A DNA stretch of 64,000 nucleotides. Source: Ilumatobacteraceae bacterium (GTDB taxonomy: Bacteria; Actinomycetota; Acidimicrobiia; Acidimicrobiales; Ilumatobacteraceae). Below, piece after piece: positions 24,588 to 32,685 of this stretch. Each line of letters opens with the position of its first letter. Position 1 is the first letter of the stretch. The translations under genes were made by a program, and so were the position numbers. Below the pieces are notes generated by a model. The model saw only the letters and a program-made list of their open reading frames with translations. It was not told the DNA's origin and did not search any database. The stretch is taken from contig JAGYKR010000002.1 in NCBI GenBank assembly GCA_018401375.1, positions 1 to 64,000 of the forward strand, read 5' to 3'.

Positions 24588-26169
24588 CGCTGGACTTCTC
24601 TGACTCTTCAGATTCCGGCGCCACTTCCTCGACTGCAACTTCCTCGAGTGCAACTGCTTCGGCTGCTACTGCTTCGACTGGAACGGCTTCGACTGGAACG
24701 GCTTCGGTAGTCGCAGCGACATCGGCGACAACGGTCTCTTCAGCAGGTGCCGTTTCGGCCACCGATACCTGCTCAGTTACCGGAGCCTCTTTGATCACAG
24801 ATGCCGCCTCCGCCACAGGGACTGCGTCCTTGGTTGGGGGCGTTGGGGGCTTCTTGCCAGGGCTGGGTGCTGGACGCGCCTTGGTAGTCGGGCGCAAGGG
24901 TTTCGGCATCGCCGCACCGGCACGCACCTCAATACCAAACTTCTCGGCAACCTGAGGAAGCGCCGGCGCCAAACGGGTGACCGTGGCTTTCAGTTCATCG
25001 GTGATCGGATCGGGAAGCACGATTGGCAGAATCATTGAACGCACCGGGGAAAACGCCGCTGCCTCCAACACTCCCACCCAACGCTCGGCCCCATCACCGG
25101 GGGCGAGCGCAGCAGTGGCGCTGAATGCAAGCCTTTGGGCCAGATCGGGCGGGAATGGCTGACCAGCCTTGGGCGGCTGAGAGGACAAACGCAAGGCCCT
25201 AATCACACGACCAACCGCCAACGCGGCATCAATGTCTGCGTACCAAAGATTCATTTCCTCTTGTTGTTTTGTGACCAGACCGGCCTTGAGCTGCACAGCG
25301 ACCGCTCGAGCAGCATCGTCGCGGGCCACTATCGGATCCTCCGAGGAAGCCACCACACTGCGGAGATCTCGCAGGTCCAAATGTTCGATCTGGCGAAGGG
25401 CGGCCTCAGCACGGTCCATCCATTCCGCGACCCTGAGCTTGGGCAAAAGGTCCTCGGCCAACTTGAGCACAGTGGTCTCAGGCATCGTCGCCTTACCGTC
25501 GGCTGCAAGCCGGGCGTTTTCTTCCTTCAGACGTTGCCGCACCGCAGACATACCCTGCAGGGCCAGTTCGGCGATTGATCGCTGTTCCTCTGGAAGCGCA
25601 GCGAGCACCTCAGCGCGCCGAGCCTTACCCGGACGCAGACGCTTGGGCTTGGGACGCTGCGGCACTTCCGGCGGGGGACTAAACGAGGGGCGTGACGGGC
25701 CTCGACGATCACGGCGTCCACTCGCATCACCGGCACCCGGCCCACGATCAGGGCGTTCGGTGCGCTCGGGACGCTCACGGCGGCGATCCCCTCCGGGGCG
25801 CTCGCCACCTTCTGCACCTGGACGCCGCTCCCGACGATCGCGCCGGTCTCGATCACCGTCTCTACGCGGGCGGTCGGAGCGATCCCGCTGAGCAAGTTTC
25901 TGCACTACCGGTTCAAAGGGCCGCTCATCGGCCACAAGTTCCAAAAGATTGCTGGGTTCGGCCTTCGCGCGAGTGGGCACTACCGCAGTAACGGTGATGC
26001 CATCGATTTCCTGAACGACATCGACACGGAGTTGATCACCTACCCTCGCACCTGAGGGGAGCATCGCTCCATCCATGACACCTTTGGGCACTTTTGCACC
26101 CGCGGCACGCCAGGTCCATGAGCCATCCGGTTGTGCACTCGTCAGCTCGATCTCAATCCTTCGGGACAT
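24580..26169 (-). CDS. Large hypothetical protein with OB-like N-terminus, Arg/Asp-rich linker and acidic repeat tail
   Basis: 529 aa. Residues 1-75 look like a small beta domain (SRRIEIELTSAQPDGSWTW, then VGDQLRVDVVQEIDG). Residues 85-170 are dense in Arg-Asp-Gly, like RNA-binding linkers, and a helical middle of about 250 aa follows. The tail is Pro/Ala/Glu-rich with pentapeptide Val-Glu-x-Val-x repeats. I do not recognise a known family; nucleic-acid binding is an inference from composition. The start at 26169 is chosen because TACGGT lies 8 nt upstream; an earlier GTG/ATG start at 26214 is less likely. Confidence 0.6.
   Translation of the reverse strand: MSRRIEIELTSAQPDGSWTWRAAGAKVPKGVMDGAMLPSGARVGDQLRVDVVQEIDGITVTAVVPTRAKAEPSNLLELVADERPFEPVVQKLAQRDRSDRPRRDGDRDRRDRRERRPGAEGGERPGGDRRRERPERTERPDRGPGAGDASGRRDRRGPSRPSFSPPPEVPQRPKPKRLRPGKARRAEVLAALPEEQRSIAELALQGMSAVRQRLKEENARLAADGKATMPETTVLKLAEDLLPKLRVAEWMDRAEAALRQIEHLDLRDLRSVVASSEDPIVARDDAARAVAVQLKAGLVTKQQEEMNLWYADIDAALAVGRVIRALRLSSQPPKAGQPFPPDLAQRLAFSATAALAPGDGAERWVGVLEAAAFSPVRSMILPIVLPDPITDELKATVTRLAPALPQVAEKFGIEVRAGAAMPKPLRPTTKARPAPSPGKKPPTPPTKDAVPVAEAASVIKEAPVTEQVSVAETAPAEETVVADVAATTEAVPVEAVPVEAVAAEAVALEEVAVEEVAPESEESEKSSDD
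24625..24714 (-). repeat. Coding 15-bp tandem repeat in the acidic tail
   Basis: Six units with a 15-bp period start at 24625; units 4 and 5 (from 24670) differ only at one base. They encode the Val-Glu-Ala-Val-Pro type pentapeptides of the C-terminal tail. Confidence 0.8.
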
Positions 26170-26177
26170 GGTGTCCA

Positions 26178-26183
26178 ACCGTA
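26178..26183 (-). promoter_or_regulatory. TACGGT -10 of leaderless promoter (minus strand)
   Basis: On the minus strand TACGGT ends 8 nt before the ATG at 26169, with no Shine-Dalgarno. It is back-to-back with the promoter of the gene at 26240. Confidence 0.5.
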
Positions 26184-26227
26184 TCTGCTGAGAGGGTCTG
26201 AACTCCATTGACACGGTCCGTTGTCGC

Positions 26228-26233
26228 TACGGT
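26228..26233 (+). promoter_or_regulatory. TACGGT -10 of leaderless promoter
   Basis: TACGGT ends 6 nt before the GTG at 26240, and there is no Shine-Dalgarno. It forms a divergent pair with the minus-strand TACGGT 45 bp away. Confidence 0.55.
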
Positions 26234-26239
26234 GCGAGA

Positions 26240-26758
26240 GTGCCGATTTATGCTCTCGACGATCAGATCCCCCAGATTCACCCCACTGCGTACATTTCAC
26301 CCGAGGCGGTGATCATCGGATCGGTGACAATCGGGGCCCACAGCAGCATCTGGCCGGGAGCCGTTTTACGGGGCGATGATGGTGCGATCCTGATCGGTGA
26401 TCGCACCAGCATCCAAGACAACTCTGTGCTTCACACCACCCCCATGGATCACACAACGGTCGGAGACGACTGTGTGGTCGGCCACATCGTTCATCTCGAA
26501 GGATGCATCATCGAGAACAACTGCCTCATCGGGAACGCGTCCATGGTGTTGCATCGTTCACGGATTCGAGCCGGAGCAATCGTGGCGGCAAACTCTGTGG
26601 TGCTCTACGACATCGATGTTCCAGAGGGCGCGCTCGCCGCTGGATCACCCGCAGTGATTAAACCCGGTCGGGCACGTCGCGCCGATATTGAGATGGCTGC
26701 GGCTTCTTATGTGGAGCGGGCAGCCCGGTTTCACAGGGGCCTGCGCCGGATCGACTGA
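26240..26758 (+). CDS. Gamma-carbonic-anhydrase-like hexapeptide-repeat protein
   Basis: 172 aa left-handed beta-helix protein. Hexapeptide repeats run through residues 14-130. Candidate zinc ligands are His in NSVLH and two His in GHIVHLEGC, matching the three-His pattern of gamma-class carbonic anhydrase-like proteins. Actual anhydrase activity is uncertain, because many members are inactive or bind other metals. prmA follows with a TGATG overlap. Confidence 0.85.
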   Translation: MPIYALDDQIPQIHPTAYISPEAVIIGSVTIGAHSSIWPGAVLRGDDGAILIGDRTSIQDNSVLHTTPMDHTTVGDDCVVGHIVHLEGCIIENNCLIGNASMVLHRSRIRAGAIVAANSVVLYDIDVPEGALAAGSPAVIKPGRARRADIEMAAASYVERAARFHRGLRRID

Positions 26759-27711
26759 TGCAGGTCCTGGTCCTGACTGTCCCCGTCACTCTCAGCGAAG
26801 TCATCAGCGATCGGCTGTGGGGTCTAGGTGTTGCTGCGATTGAGGAACGACCAGCCGCAGGATCCCCGACAGCAGACGGACCCGTTAACACGCTTCAGGT
26901 CAATCCGGTTCAGGCCACAGTGGAATTGTGGACTTCACTCGGAGAGGACCAGGAACTCGTCGTCTCCTGTCTCGAAGGAATTGGTCTCCCGCCCTATCCT
27001 GGCCCAGGCTCCGCCCAAGAAATTTGGTGGCGCTGGGAAGAGATCAGCTCAGCGGCGATCAACTCGTGGAGAGACCATGCCCGATCCTTTGAGATCGTCC
27101 ACGACGTATGGGTGATTCCTGATTGGATGCCGACCGAGCATCGGGGAAATGTGCCTGACGACGTGACCGAGGTATTCATCGATCCCGGTTCTTCATTCGG
27201 GATGGGAGATCATCCCACCACCCGTCTGAGTTTGCAGCTGCTACTTCGCTACTTGCAGACCGGCGATCATGTGCTCGATGTGGGTTGCGGTTCGGGGATT
27301 CTCGGGATTGCGGCCCTTCTTCGTGGTGCGGGTCACGTCACCGCGATCGATATCGCCCCGGCGGCGATGGAAGCCACCCGCAACAATGCCCTTGTGAATG
27401 GGGTGGCGTCTCGGATCGATGTGTCGATGACTCCGTTAGAAGATCTCCTTACCGAGGAGTTCGTCCGCGGCGAGTCCTCAGGTCCGGTTCGGATTCTGGT
27501 GGCCAACATTTTGGCTCCTGCGCTCATTGCATTGGCGAAGGACATGCGCGAGGCCTGCACTCGCGAAGCCATGATCATCTTGTCAGGGATCCTTGAGAAC
27601 AACTGCCAGCATGTGATCGATGCGTTCACACCTTGGTCGGTGATCGATCGCGTGAGCGAAGCTGGGTGGACTGCACTGCTACTCGCAGCGCCCTCACCCG
27701 ATAGTCGCTGA
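26758..27711 (+). CDS. prmA: Ribosomal protein L11 methyltransferase
   Basis: 317 aa SAM-dependent enzyme that trimethylates ribosomal protein L11. It has the N-terminal substrate domain, then FGMGDHPTTRLSL before the SAM site VLDVGCGSGILGIAA (about residue 172), and the VANILAPAL motif that replaces NPPY in this family. It is coupled to the hexapeptide protein and converges on the ribokinase gene, overlapping by 18 nt at the 3' ends. Confidence 0.93.
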   Translation: MQVLVLTVPVTLSEVISDRLWGLGVAAIEERPAAGSPTADGPVNTLQVNPVQATVELWTSLGEDQELVVSCLEGIGLPPYPGPGSAQEIWWRWEEISSAAINSWRDHARSFEIVHDVWVIPDWMPTEHRGNVPDDVTEVFIDPGSSFGMGDHPTTRLSLQLLLRYLQTGDHVLDVGCGSGILGIAALLRGAGHVTAIDIAPAAMEATRNNALVNGVASRIDVSMTPLEDLLTEEFVRGESSGPVRILVANILAPALIALAKDMREACTREAMIILSGILENNCQHVIDAFTPWSVIDRVSEAGWTALLLAAPSPDSR

Positions 27712-28680
27712 GCCAGAGAGTATCTGATCCACTTCTCCGCGATGAGGGATCGAAGGCACAGCACCTTTCCTTGTCACTGCGATGGCTGCTGCGATCACGG
27801 CAGTGCGCACAGCGAGGCGCACCCGATCAAGAGCGAGGGGGTCATGTCCCTGCTTGAGGTCGCCGGCCACTACCGCTGACAAATACCCGCTGAAGACATC
27901 GCCTGCACCCGTGGTGTCAATAGCGGTCACCACAGGTGCCGGCTCCGTCCACGACTCAGAGATCTCTCGAGATGCGTCAGCGATTGAGCAATGCACGCCT
28001 CGTGCACCACGGGTCTCGATGACCACCCGAACACCGAGTCGATGGAGACGCTGTCTTCCACCGAGCGCTACGAGTTCGCCCTCGTTCGGAGTCAGAATCT
28101 CACAGTTCCGAAGCAGATCTTCAGTGAGTTCGGCCGCTGGAGCGGGATTCACTATGCGCAGGCAGCCAAACTCACCCGCCGTGGACATCAACTCGGCAAC
28201 AGCTGTGACCGGTACCTCGAGTTGAGCGAGCACCACACGCGCAGCAGATAACGACGAGGACGCCACCGAGGATCTCGAAAATTCAGGTTGAACGCCAGAA
28301 TTCGCGCCGGGGATGACCAGGATCGAGTTCTCTGCGTGACGATCCACCCAGATCATCGCCCGTCCTGTCGGTAAAACAGGGTGAGTGAACAACAACTGAT
28401 CATCGATCCCCTCAGATCGCACGACCTCACGCAATGCTCGCCCAGCGGCGTCGTCACCGAGTTGGCCCCACAACTGCACCTGAGCTCCTGCACGGGCGGC
28501 CGCTACCGCCTGGTTCAGACCCTTACCGCCGGGATACTCATGATAGGAAAACCCAATCACCGTCTCGCCCGGCGAGGGCAAATGCGAGGACTCTGCTACG
28601 AGGTCAAGGTTGGCGCTACCAAGGATCACGAGATCCAAGTGACCGAGAGAATCCTCAGCCAACGTTGCGAGCACGGACAC
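27694..28680 (-). CDS. rbsK: Ribokinase-like PfkB-family sugar kinase
   Basis: Up to 328 aa. Seen are the N-terminal substrate region GSANLDLVAESSHLPSPGET, the PGGKGLNQAVAAARAG box and the C-terminal catalytic signature AIDTTGAGDVFSGYLSA. These fit ribokinase rather than fructokinase, although the sugar is not proven. The long start overlaps the whiB gene by 26 nt; a start a few codons later (GTG 28674 or beyond) is possible. It probably follows whiB in one transcript. Confidence 0.87.
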   Translation of the reverse strand: MSVLATLAEDSLGHLDLVILGSANLDLVAESSHLPSPGETVIGFSYHEYPGGKGLNQAVAAARAGAQVQLWGQLGDDAAGRALREVVRSEGIDDQLLFTHPVLPTGRAMIWVDRHAENSILVIPGANSGVQPEFSRSSVASSSLSAARVVLAQLEVPVTAVAELMSTAGEFGCLRIVNPAPAAELTEDLLRNCEILTPNEGELVALGGRQRLHRLGVRVVIETRGARGVHCSIADASREISESWTEPAPVVTAIDTTGAGDVFSGYLSAVVAGDLKQGHDPLALDRVRLAVRTAVIAAAIAVTRKGAVPSIPHRGEVDQILSGSATIG

Positions 28681-28960
28681 CGATCGGTGCGATCAACCGG
28701 AAACCGGCTGCATGTCGCTCGTCTTCGGACTCTCCACCCCAAAAACCGTATTCATGATTATCCCGTGCATATCCCTGACAGATGTGGTTAACCACACAAC
28801 TCCCACAAACCTCACGAGCGGCAGCCTCTCGGCGTTCGCGTGCTTGGGGTCGCTCTGCGGGGGAGGGGAAAAACAGGTGGGTGAGACCCTTACAGGCTGC
28901 TTTACGCATCCAATCATCGTCCGTTGACTCCCTGGTCACGATGATCTCAACTGCAGCCAT
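28655..28960 (-). CDS. WhiB-family iron-sulfur transcription regulator
   Basis: 101 aa. The four cluster Cys are C23, C52, C55 and C61 (CxxC-x5-C spacing), followed by the G-F-W-G-G turn (72-76, usually GVWGG) and a charged C-terminus. WhiB proteins bind a 4Fe-4S cluster and contact the main sigma factor. A GGGGG site lies 7 nt before the ATG, and a well-formed promoter is visible about 45 nt upstream. Which WhiB subclass it belongs to was not resolved. Confidence 0.93.
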   Translation of the reverse strand: MAAVEIIVTRESTDDDWMRKAACKGLTHLFFPSPAERPQARERREAAAREVCGSCVVNHICQGYARDNHEYGFWGGESEDERHAAGFRLIAPIGVRARNVG

Positions 28961-29006
28961 GAACGCCCCCTTGGTCTTGACGGTGTGACTTTCGCCCCAG
29001 ACCTCG

Positions 29007-29036
29007 AATCTAGGTCCTGAGCAGGATCTCCGTCAA
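29007..29036 (-). promoter_or_regulatory. whiB promoter (TTGACG -18- TAGATT) with internal inverted repeat
   Basis: On the minus strand TTGACG (29031-29036) and TAGATT (29007-29012) are spaced by 18 bp. The spacer holds a TCCTG-2-CAGGA inverted repeat at 29015-29026. It is the clearest two-box promoter in the window, and the palindrome could be an operator. Confidence 0.6.
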
Positions 29037-29095
29037 TTATGTCGGCGAGTCGCACTCTGATCGAGCACGAAGGCCTGCCTCAACACCATTCAGAC

Positions 29096-29125
29096 GAAAA
29101 AGAATCAGGCGAAAAAGAATCAGGC
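29096..29125. repeat. Two-copy 15-bp tandem repeat at the threonine aldolase 3' end
   Basis: Identical units GAAAAAGAATCAGGC start at 29096 and 29111. The array covers the stop codon of the minus-strand threonine aldolase gene. Confidence 0.85.
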
Positions 29126-30184
29126 AAGAAAGTGGCGAACACCGGCTACGAAACGATCAACATCTACAGGTGTGGTGTCCCATGCTGTCATCCATCGCAC
29201 CTGGGAGCGGAGTCGATCCCAGTCCCAGAAAAAGCACCATTCACGAAGCGGATCGATGATCTGATCGGGCAGACATGGGAATACGGCATTCACCGCAGGC
29301 GGAGCATCAAAACCAATTCCGGGGAGTTTGCGCACCGAGTCGTAGAGGTAGCGGGCCATCTGATTGGCGTGATCGGCGGTCTCGAGCCATAGGCCATCGG
29401 TAAGGGCTGCATTGAACTGTGCGGCAACGAAACGCATCTTGGAGGGGAGCTGAGTCACCTGTTTACGCAGATATGGCGCCCAACGAACGAGATCCGGGTT
29501 ACAGATCACCACCGCTTCTCCGCCAAGAAAACCGTTCTTTGTCCCTCCGAAACTGACCACATCCACACCGGCGCCAATGGTCATCGCTCGCAAAGATTCA
29601 ACTCCCTGCCCGTGCGCGGCGACCGCATTCGCGATGCGGGCCCCGTCAAGATGCACCAACATGCCAAGACCGTGGGCCACCTCACAGATCTCGCCGATCT
29701 CTTCTGGGGTGTAGACCGTGCCGAGTTCGGTGCTCTGTGTCACGGAGACCACACCCGGCTGGACGTGGTGCATGACCCCGAAATGTTGGGCCTGAGCAGC
29801 AACATCACCTGGGGTCAGTTTCGCGTCCGCAGCAGGCACATCGATCAACTTCACGCCGAGCACCCGTTCGGGGGCGCCGGTCTCATCCACTGCGATATGT
29901 GACCACCCGGTACACAGCACCCCTTGGGACGGACCAAGTGCTGTAGCCAAAGCCAACACGTTGGCTCCAGTCCCGTTGAAGGTCAGCAAAGTCCTGACTG
30001 GAGCCCCGAAAAGTTCGGCAAACAGCGCCTCACAGCGCCGGGTATGAGGGTCATCTCCGTAAGCGAGTTCATGGCCCGAATTCGCCGCAATCACGGCCTC
30101 GAGAATTTTGGGATGAGCACCGGCCGCATTGTCGCTCGCAAAAGCACAATCCGGGGGAGTCAGGTCGGCAGGAAACGGCACCAT
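29120..30184 (-). CDS. Low-specificity L-threonine aldolase / beta-eliminating lyase
   Basis: 354 aa PLP enzyme, fold type I, cleaving threonine or related beta-hydroxy amino acids to glycine and an aldehyde. Present are ASDNAAGAHPKI at the N-terminus, HLDGARIANAVAA with the PLP-contacting Asp, and SFGGTKNGFLGGEAVV with the Schiff-base Lys. Glycine formed could feed the glycine cleavage system further along the window. The C-terminus is somewhat unusual (WCFFWDWDRLRSQVRWM). Confidence 0.88.
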   Translation of the reverse strand: MVPFPADLTPPDCAFASDNAAGAHPKILEAVIAANSGHELAYGDDPHTRRCEALFAELFGAPVRTLLTFNGTGANVLALATALGPSQGVLCTGWSHIAVDETGAPERVLGVKLIDVPAADAKLTPGDVAAQAQHFGVMHHVQPGVVSVTQSTELGTVYTPEEIGEICEVAHGLGMLVHLDGARIANAVAAHGQGVESLRAMTIGAGVDVVSFGGTKNGFLGGEAVVICNPDLVRWAPYLRKQVTQLPSKMRFVAAQFNAALTDGLWLETADHANQMARYLYDSVRKLPGIGFDAPPAVNAVFPCLPDQIIDPLREWCFFWDWDRLRSQVRWMTAWDTTPVDVDRFVAGVRHFLA

Positions 30185-30260
30185 GACACAGTATGGGGTG
30201 CCGGTAGCGTAGGGATGTGCTCAAAGTCGTAACTGCATCTTGCCTCCTTGAGGCCCCACG

Positions 30261-31844
30261 ATGAGTTCGACAACTGGTCATTCCGCTCTTCACGAGGCGA
30301 GCCGCCGCCGAACCTTTGCCATTATCAGCCACCCGGATGCTGGTAAGACCACCTTGACCGAGAAGTTTTTGTTGTATGCCGGGGCTGTTGGTGAAGCCGG
30401 CGCCGTGAAGGCCCGCAGCGGCCGGAGATCCGCCACCAGCGACTGGATGGAAATGGAGCAGAAACGGGGCATTTCCATCACGTCCACCGCCCTACAGTTT
30501 CCCTATCGCGACCATGTGCTGAACCTGCTTGACACCCCGGGTCACCGTGACTTCTCCGAGGACACCTACCGGGTGTTGGCCGCAGTAGACGCCGTGGTGA
30601 TGGTGCTCGACTCCGCTAAGGGCATCGAGCCTCAGACGCTGAAACTCTTTGAGGTATGTCGCTCCCGGAATCTTCCGGTGATCACTTTTCTTAACAAGTT
30701 CGACCGTCCCGGGCGGGAAGCGCTTGAACTTCTCGATGAGATCGAAAGCAAGATTGGTTTGCGTCCCACCCCTGCAACGTGGCCGGTGGGGATTTCGGGA
30801 GACTTTCGTGGCGTGATCGATCGTCGCACCCGGATCTTCACCCGGTTCACTCGTACTGCCCGAGGCGGATCCATCGCTCCCGAAGAAGAGGTCACTCCCG
30901 ATCGCGCCGCCCAAGAAGAAGGCCCTAGTTGGGATCGGGCGGTGGACGAGAGCGGGCTTCTCGATGCGATCGGGGCGAGCGTTGACGTGCCCTCCTTCCT
31001 CGCTGGGGAGTCATCACCTGTCTTTGTCGGTTCAGCATTGACGAACTTCGGGGTGCGACATGTGCTTGATGCTCTGGTAGATCTTGCTCCCGCACCAAGC
31101 CCACGTCGTGACAGCAACGACGTCCCACGGCCTCTTGACGCTGACTGCTCGGCCTATGTGTTTAAGGTGCAGGCCAACATGGACAGATCTCACCGCGACC
31201 GGATCGCATTTGTCCGGATCTGTTCGGGGGTTTTTGAACGCGGCATGGTGCTAACGAACTCACGGACCGACAGACCGTTCGCAACCAAATACGCCTCCAC
31301 CGTGTTCGGCGCTGAGCGGACCACCGTGGACCTGGCGTACCCAGGTGACGTGGTGGGCCTCGTCAACGCCACCGACTTACACATTGGCGACACCTTGTAC
31401 GCCGACACCCCGGTGACCTTCCCTCCGATCCCGCGATTCTCTCCTGAGGTTTTTGCATTGGCTCGTCCTTTGGACACCGGCAAGGTCAAACAATTCCGCA
31501 AGGGTCTCGCCCAGTTGGATGAAGAGGGGGTAGTCCAGGTCCTACGCGATCCTGATGCGGCCGAATCCTCACCGGTGCTTGCCGCAGTCGGCCAACTTCA
31601 GTTTGACGTGTTCGCCGACCGCCTCGCCAACGAATTCAACGCTCCCATTGAGGTGCTCTCGGCCCCCTATGAATCGATTCGTTCCACCGACGCTGCGTCA
31701 GCACATCGGTTGCGCTCAATCGGGGGGATCCGGATTATGGAGCGCTCCGATGGGGTGATGGTGGCTCTGTTCGAAAGCCAGTATCGCCTGGCACGTCTCT
31801 TAGTGGACGAACCCGAACTGACCCTGTCGCCGATTACGAACTGA
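30261..31844 (+). CDS. prfC: Peptide chain release factor 3
   Basis: 527 aa translational GTPase that recycles RF1/RF2. P-loop HPDAGKTTLTEK, G2 region with EKRGIS-like MEQKRGISITS, G3 DTPGHRDFSEDTYRVL, and G4 NKFDRPGREALELLDEI are all present. Domain II/III sequences follow to the usual length. The RF3-specific DTYRVL and ARSGRRSATSDWMEMEQ stretches separate it from EF-G. Confidence 0.94.
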   Translation: MSSTTGHSALHEASRRRTFAIISHPDAGKTTLTEKFLLYAGAVGEAGAVKARSGRRSATSDWMEMEQKRGISITSTALQFPYRDHVLNLLDTPGHRDFSEDTYRVLAAVDAVVMVLDSAKGIEPQTLKLFEVCRSRNLPVITFLNKFDRPGREALELLDEIESKIGLRPTPATWPVGISGDFRGVIDRRTRIFTRFTRTARGGSIAPEEEVTPDRAAQEEGPSWDRAVDESGLLDAIGASVDVPSFLAGESSPVFVGSALTNFGVRHVLDALVDLAPAPSPRRDSNDVPRPLDADCSAYVFKVQANMDRSHRDRIAFVRICSGVFERGMVLTNSRTDRPFATKYASTVFGAERTTVDLAYPGDVVGLVNATDLHIGDTLYADTPVTFPPIPRFSPEVFALARPLDTGKVKQFRKGLAQLDEEGVVQVLRDPDAAESSPVLAAVGQLQFDVFADRLANEFNAPIEVLSAPYESIRSTDAASAHRLRSIGGIRIMERSDGVMVALFESQYRLARLLVDEPELTLSPITN

Positions 31845-31917
31845 CTCGCTGCCAAGCGGCCAGAGGTCCCATCAGGTATCAAACACCTCATGAGATGTGG
31901 CGCGCGATGATTACGTC

Positions 31918-32286
31918 ATGACAAAAGAGGTTCGATGCGGCTGGTGCCGGAGGGTGCTTCCTGAGCGCAAGGGTCGCGGCCGCCCGCGACGTTTTTGTTC
32001 TCAACGTTGTCGACAATGGGACTGGGTAGCTCGGCAGCGAGCAGGGGAGTTGGAGCTCAGCGAGGGCGAGTTGGTAATCGCTCGAGCGGAACTTGACGCA
32101 TTGCATGACGAGTTATACGTGTTGGCTTGCGCGGTAGAGGACGCCGATCGCGACCTCAGCGCCGCCAGCACGAAGATGACCGCGAAGGAACTGCGCGAGA
32201 TCCTGGACTGGGTGTTAGAGGCTGCGAGACCCCTTCGAGACCGAGAAATCTCCGCACCCAGTACACCACCCTCTATTTCGTCATGA
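31918..32286 (+). CDS. Small zinc-finger protein with helical C-terminus
   Basis: About 122 aa. The N-terminus has CGWC then FCSQRC (a CxxC..CxxxC zinc site) separated by a basic GRGRPRR turn. This arrangement recurs in unannotated actinobacterial proteins. The rest is an amphipathic, acidic helix-rich region. A GTG at 31897 would add seven residues; the ATG at 31918 is chosen because Lys-Glu-Val then the zinc motif follow directly. Function unknown, possibly nucleic-acid binding. Confidence 0.62.
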   Translation: MTKEVRCGWCRRVLPERKGRGRPRRFCSQRCRQWDWVARQRAGELELSEGELVIARAELDALHDELYVLACAVEDADRDLSAASTKMTAKELREILDWVLEAARPLRDREISAPSTPPSISS

Positions 32287-32685
32287 CGTTATAAATCTGA
32301 GGTTGACGGCCCTCATCACGTCGGCCCTCATCAAAGAGGGTCTGCAATGAAGGACGCACCGATTCAGACCTGGCGCTCACCGCAGTGAGCCGTGTGCCTG
32401 CGCGTTAATGCAGCCAGTTGTAGGGCCAGAGCAGCAGCGCCAATAGCCAGCGCCACACACCTCGAAGCTGCAGCCCACCTTCGCCCCACTCGGGCGCAAC
32501 GCCCATAATACTCGTTATGTCAACTTGATCTGGATGGATCCAGATCGTGATCTCTCGGCACTCCCCTGATGCGAGCGTTACCGCATATGGCTTTGCTGAA
32601 AATGGGGGCCCGCTTCTCGATGGGATCTTTGTGAAGTGAGCCCGGGAACGGCCGAAGAACTTCTTGTCCACTTTGAGGAGATCTG
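32287..32685. other. Gene-free region upstream of the M23 peptidase
   Basis: About 400 nt with no convincing reading frame. It holds TAATAC at 32506-32511 as a possible -10 and the 20-bp palindrome at 32527-32546. TTGAGGAG then lies shortly before the ATG at 32686. A leader of well over 100 nt is likely if the TAATAC box is used. I compared it by eye with cyclic-di-AMP (ydaO) riboswitches, common before such genes in actinobacteria, and did not find the conserved core. Confidence 0.5.
32527..32546. repeat. Perfect 20-bp DNA palindrome
   Basis: GATCTGGAT at 32527-32535 and its reverse complement ATCCAGATC at 32538-32546 are separated only by GG. The lack of a loop suits a protein-binding site better than an RNA hairpin. 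It lies 16 bp after the possible -10 and 140 bp before the hydrolase start. Confidence 0.6.

Noticed and set aside
29039-29392. 117-codon plus-strand frame
   Set aside because: It is antisense to the C-terminal part of the threonine aldolase, and its N-terminal part is the translated 15-bp repeat.
32400-32685. Cyclic-di-AMP (ydaO) riboswitch before the M23 peptidase
   Set aside because: Such switches often precede wall hydrolases in actinobacteria, but the conserved ydaO core sequences were not found by eye. A covariance-model search would settle it.
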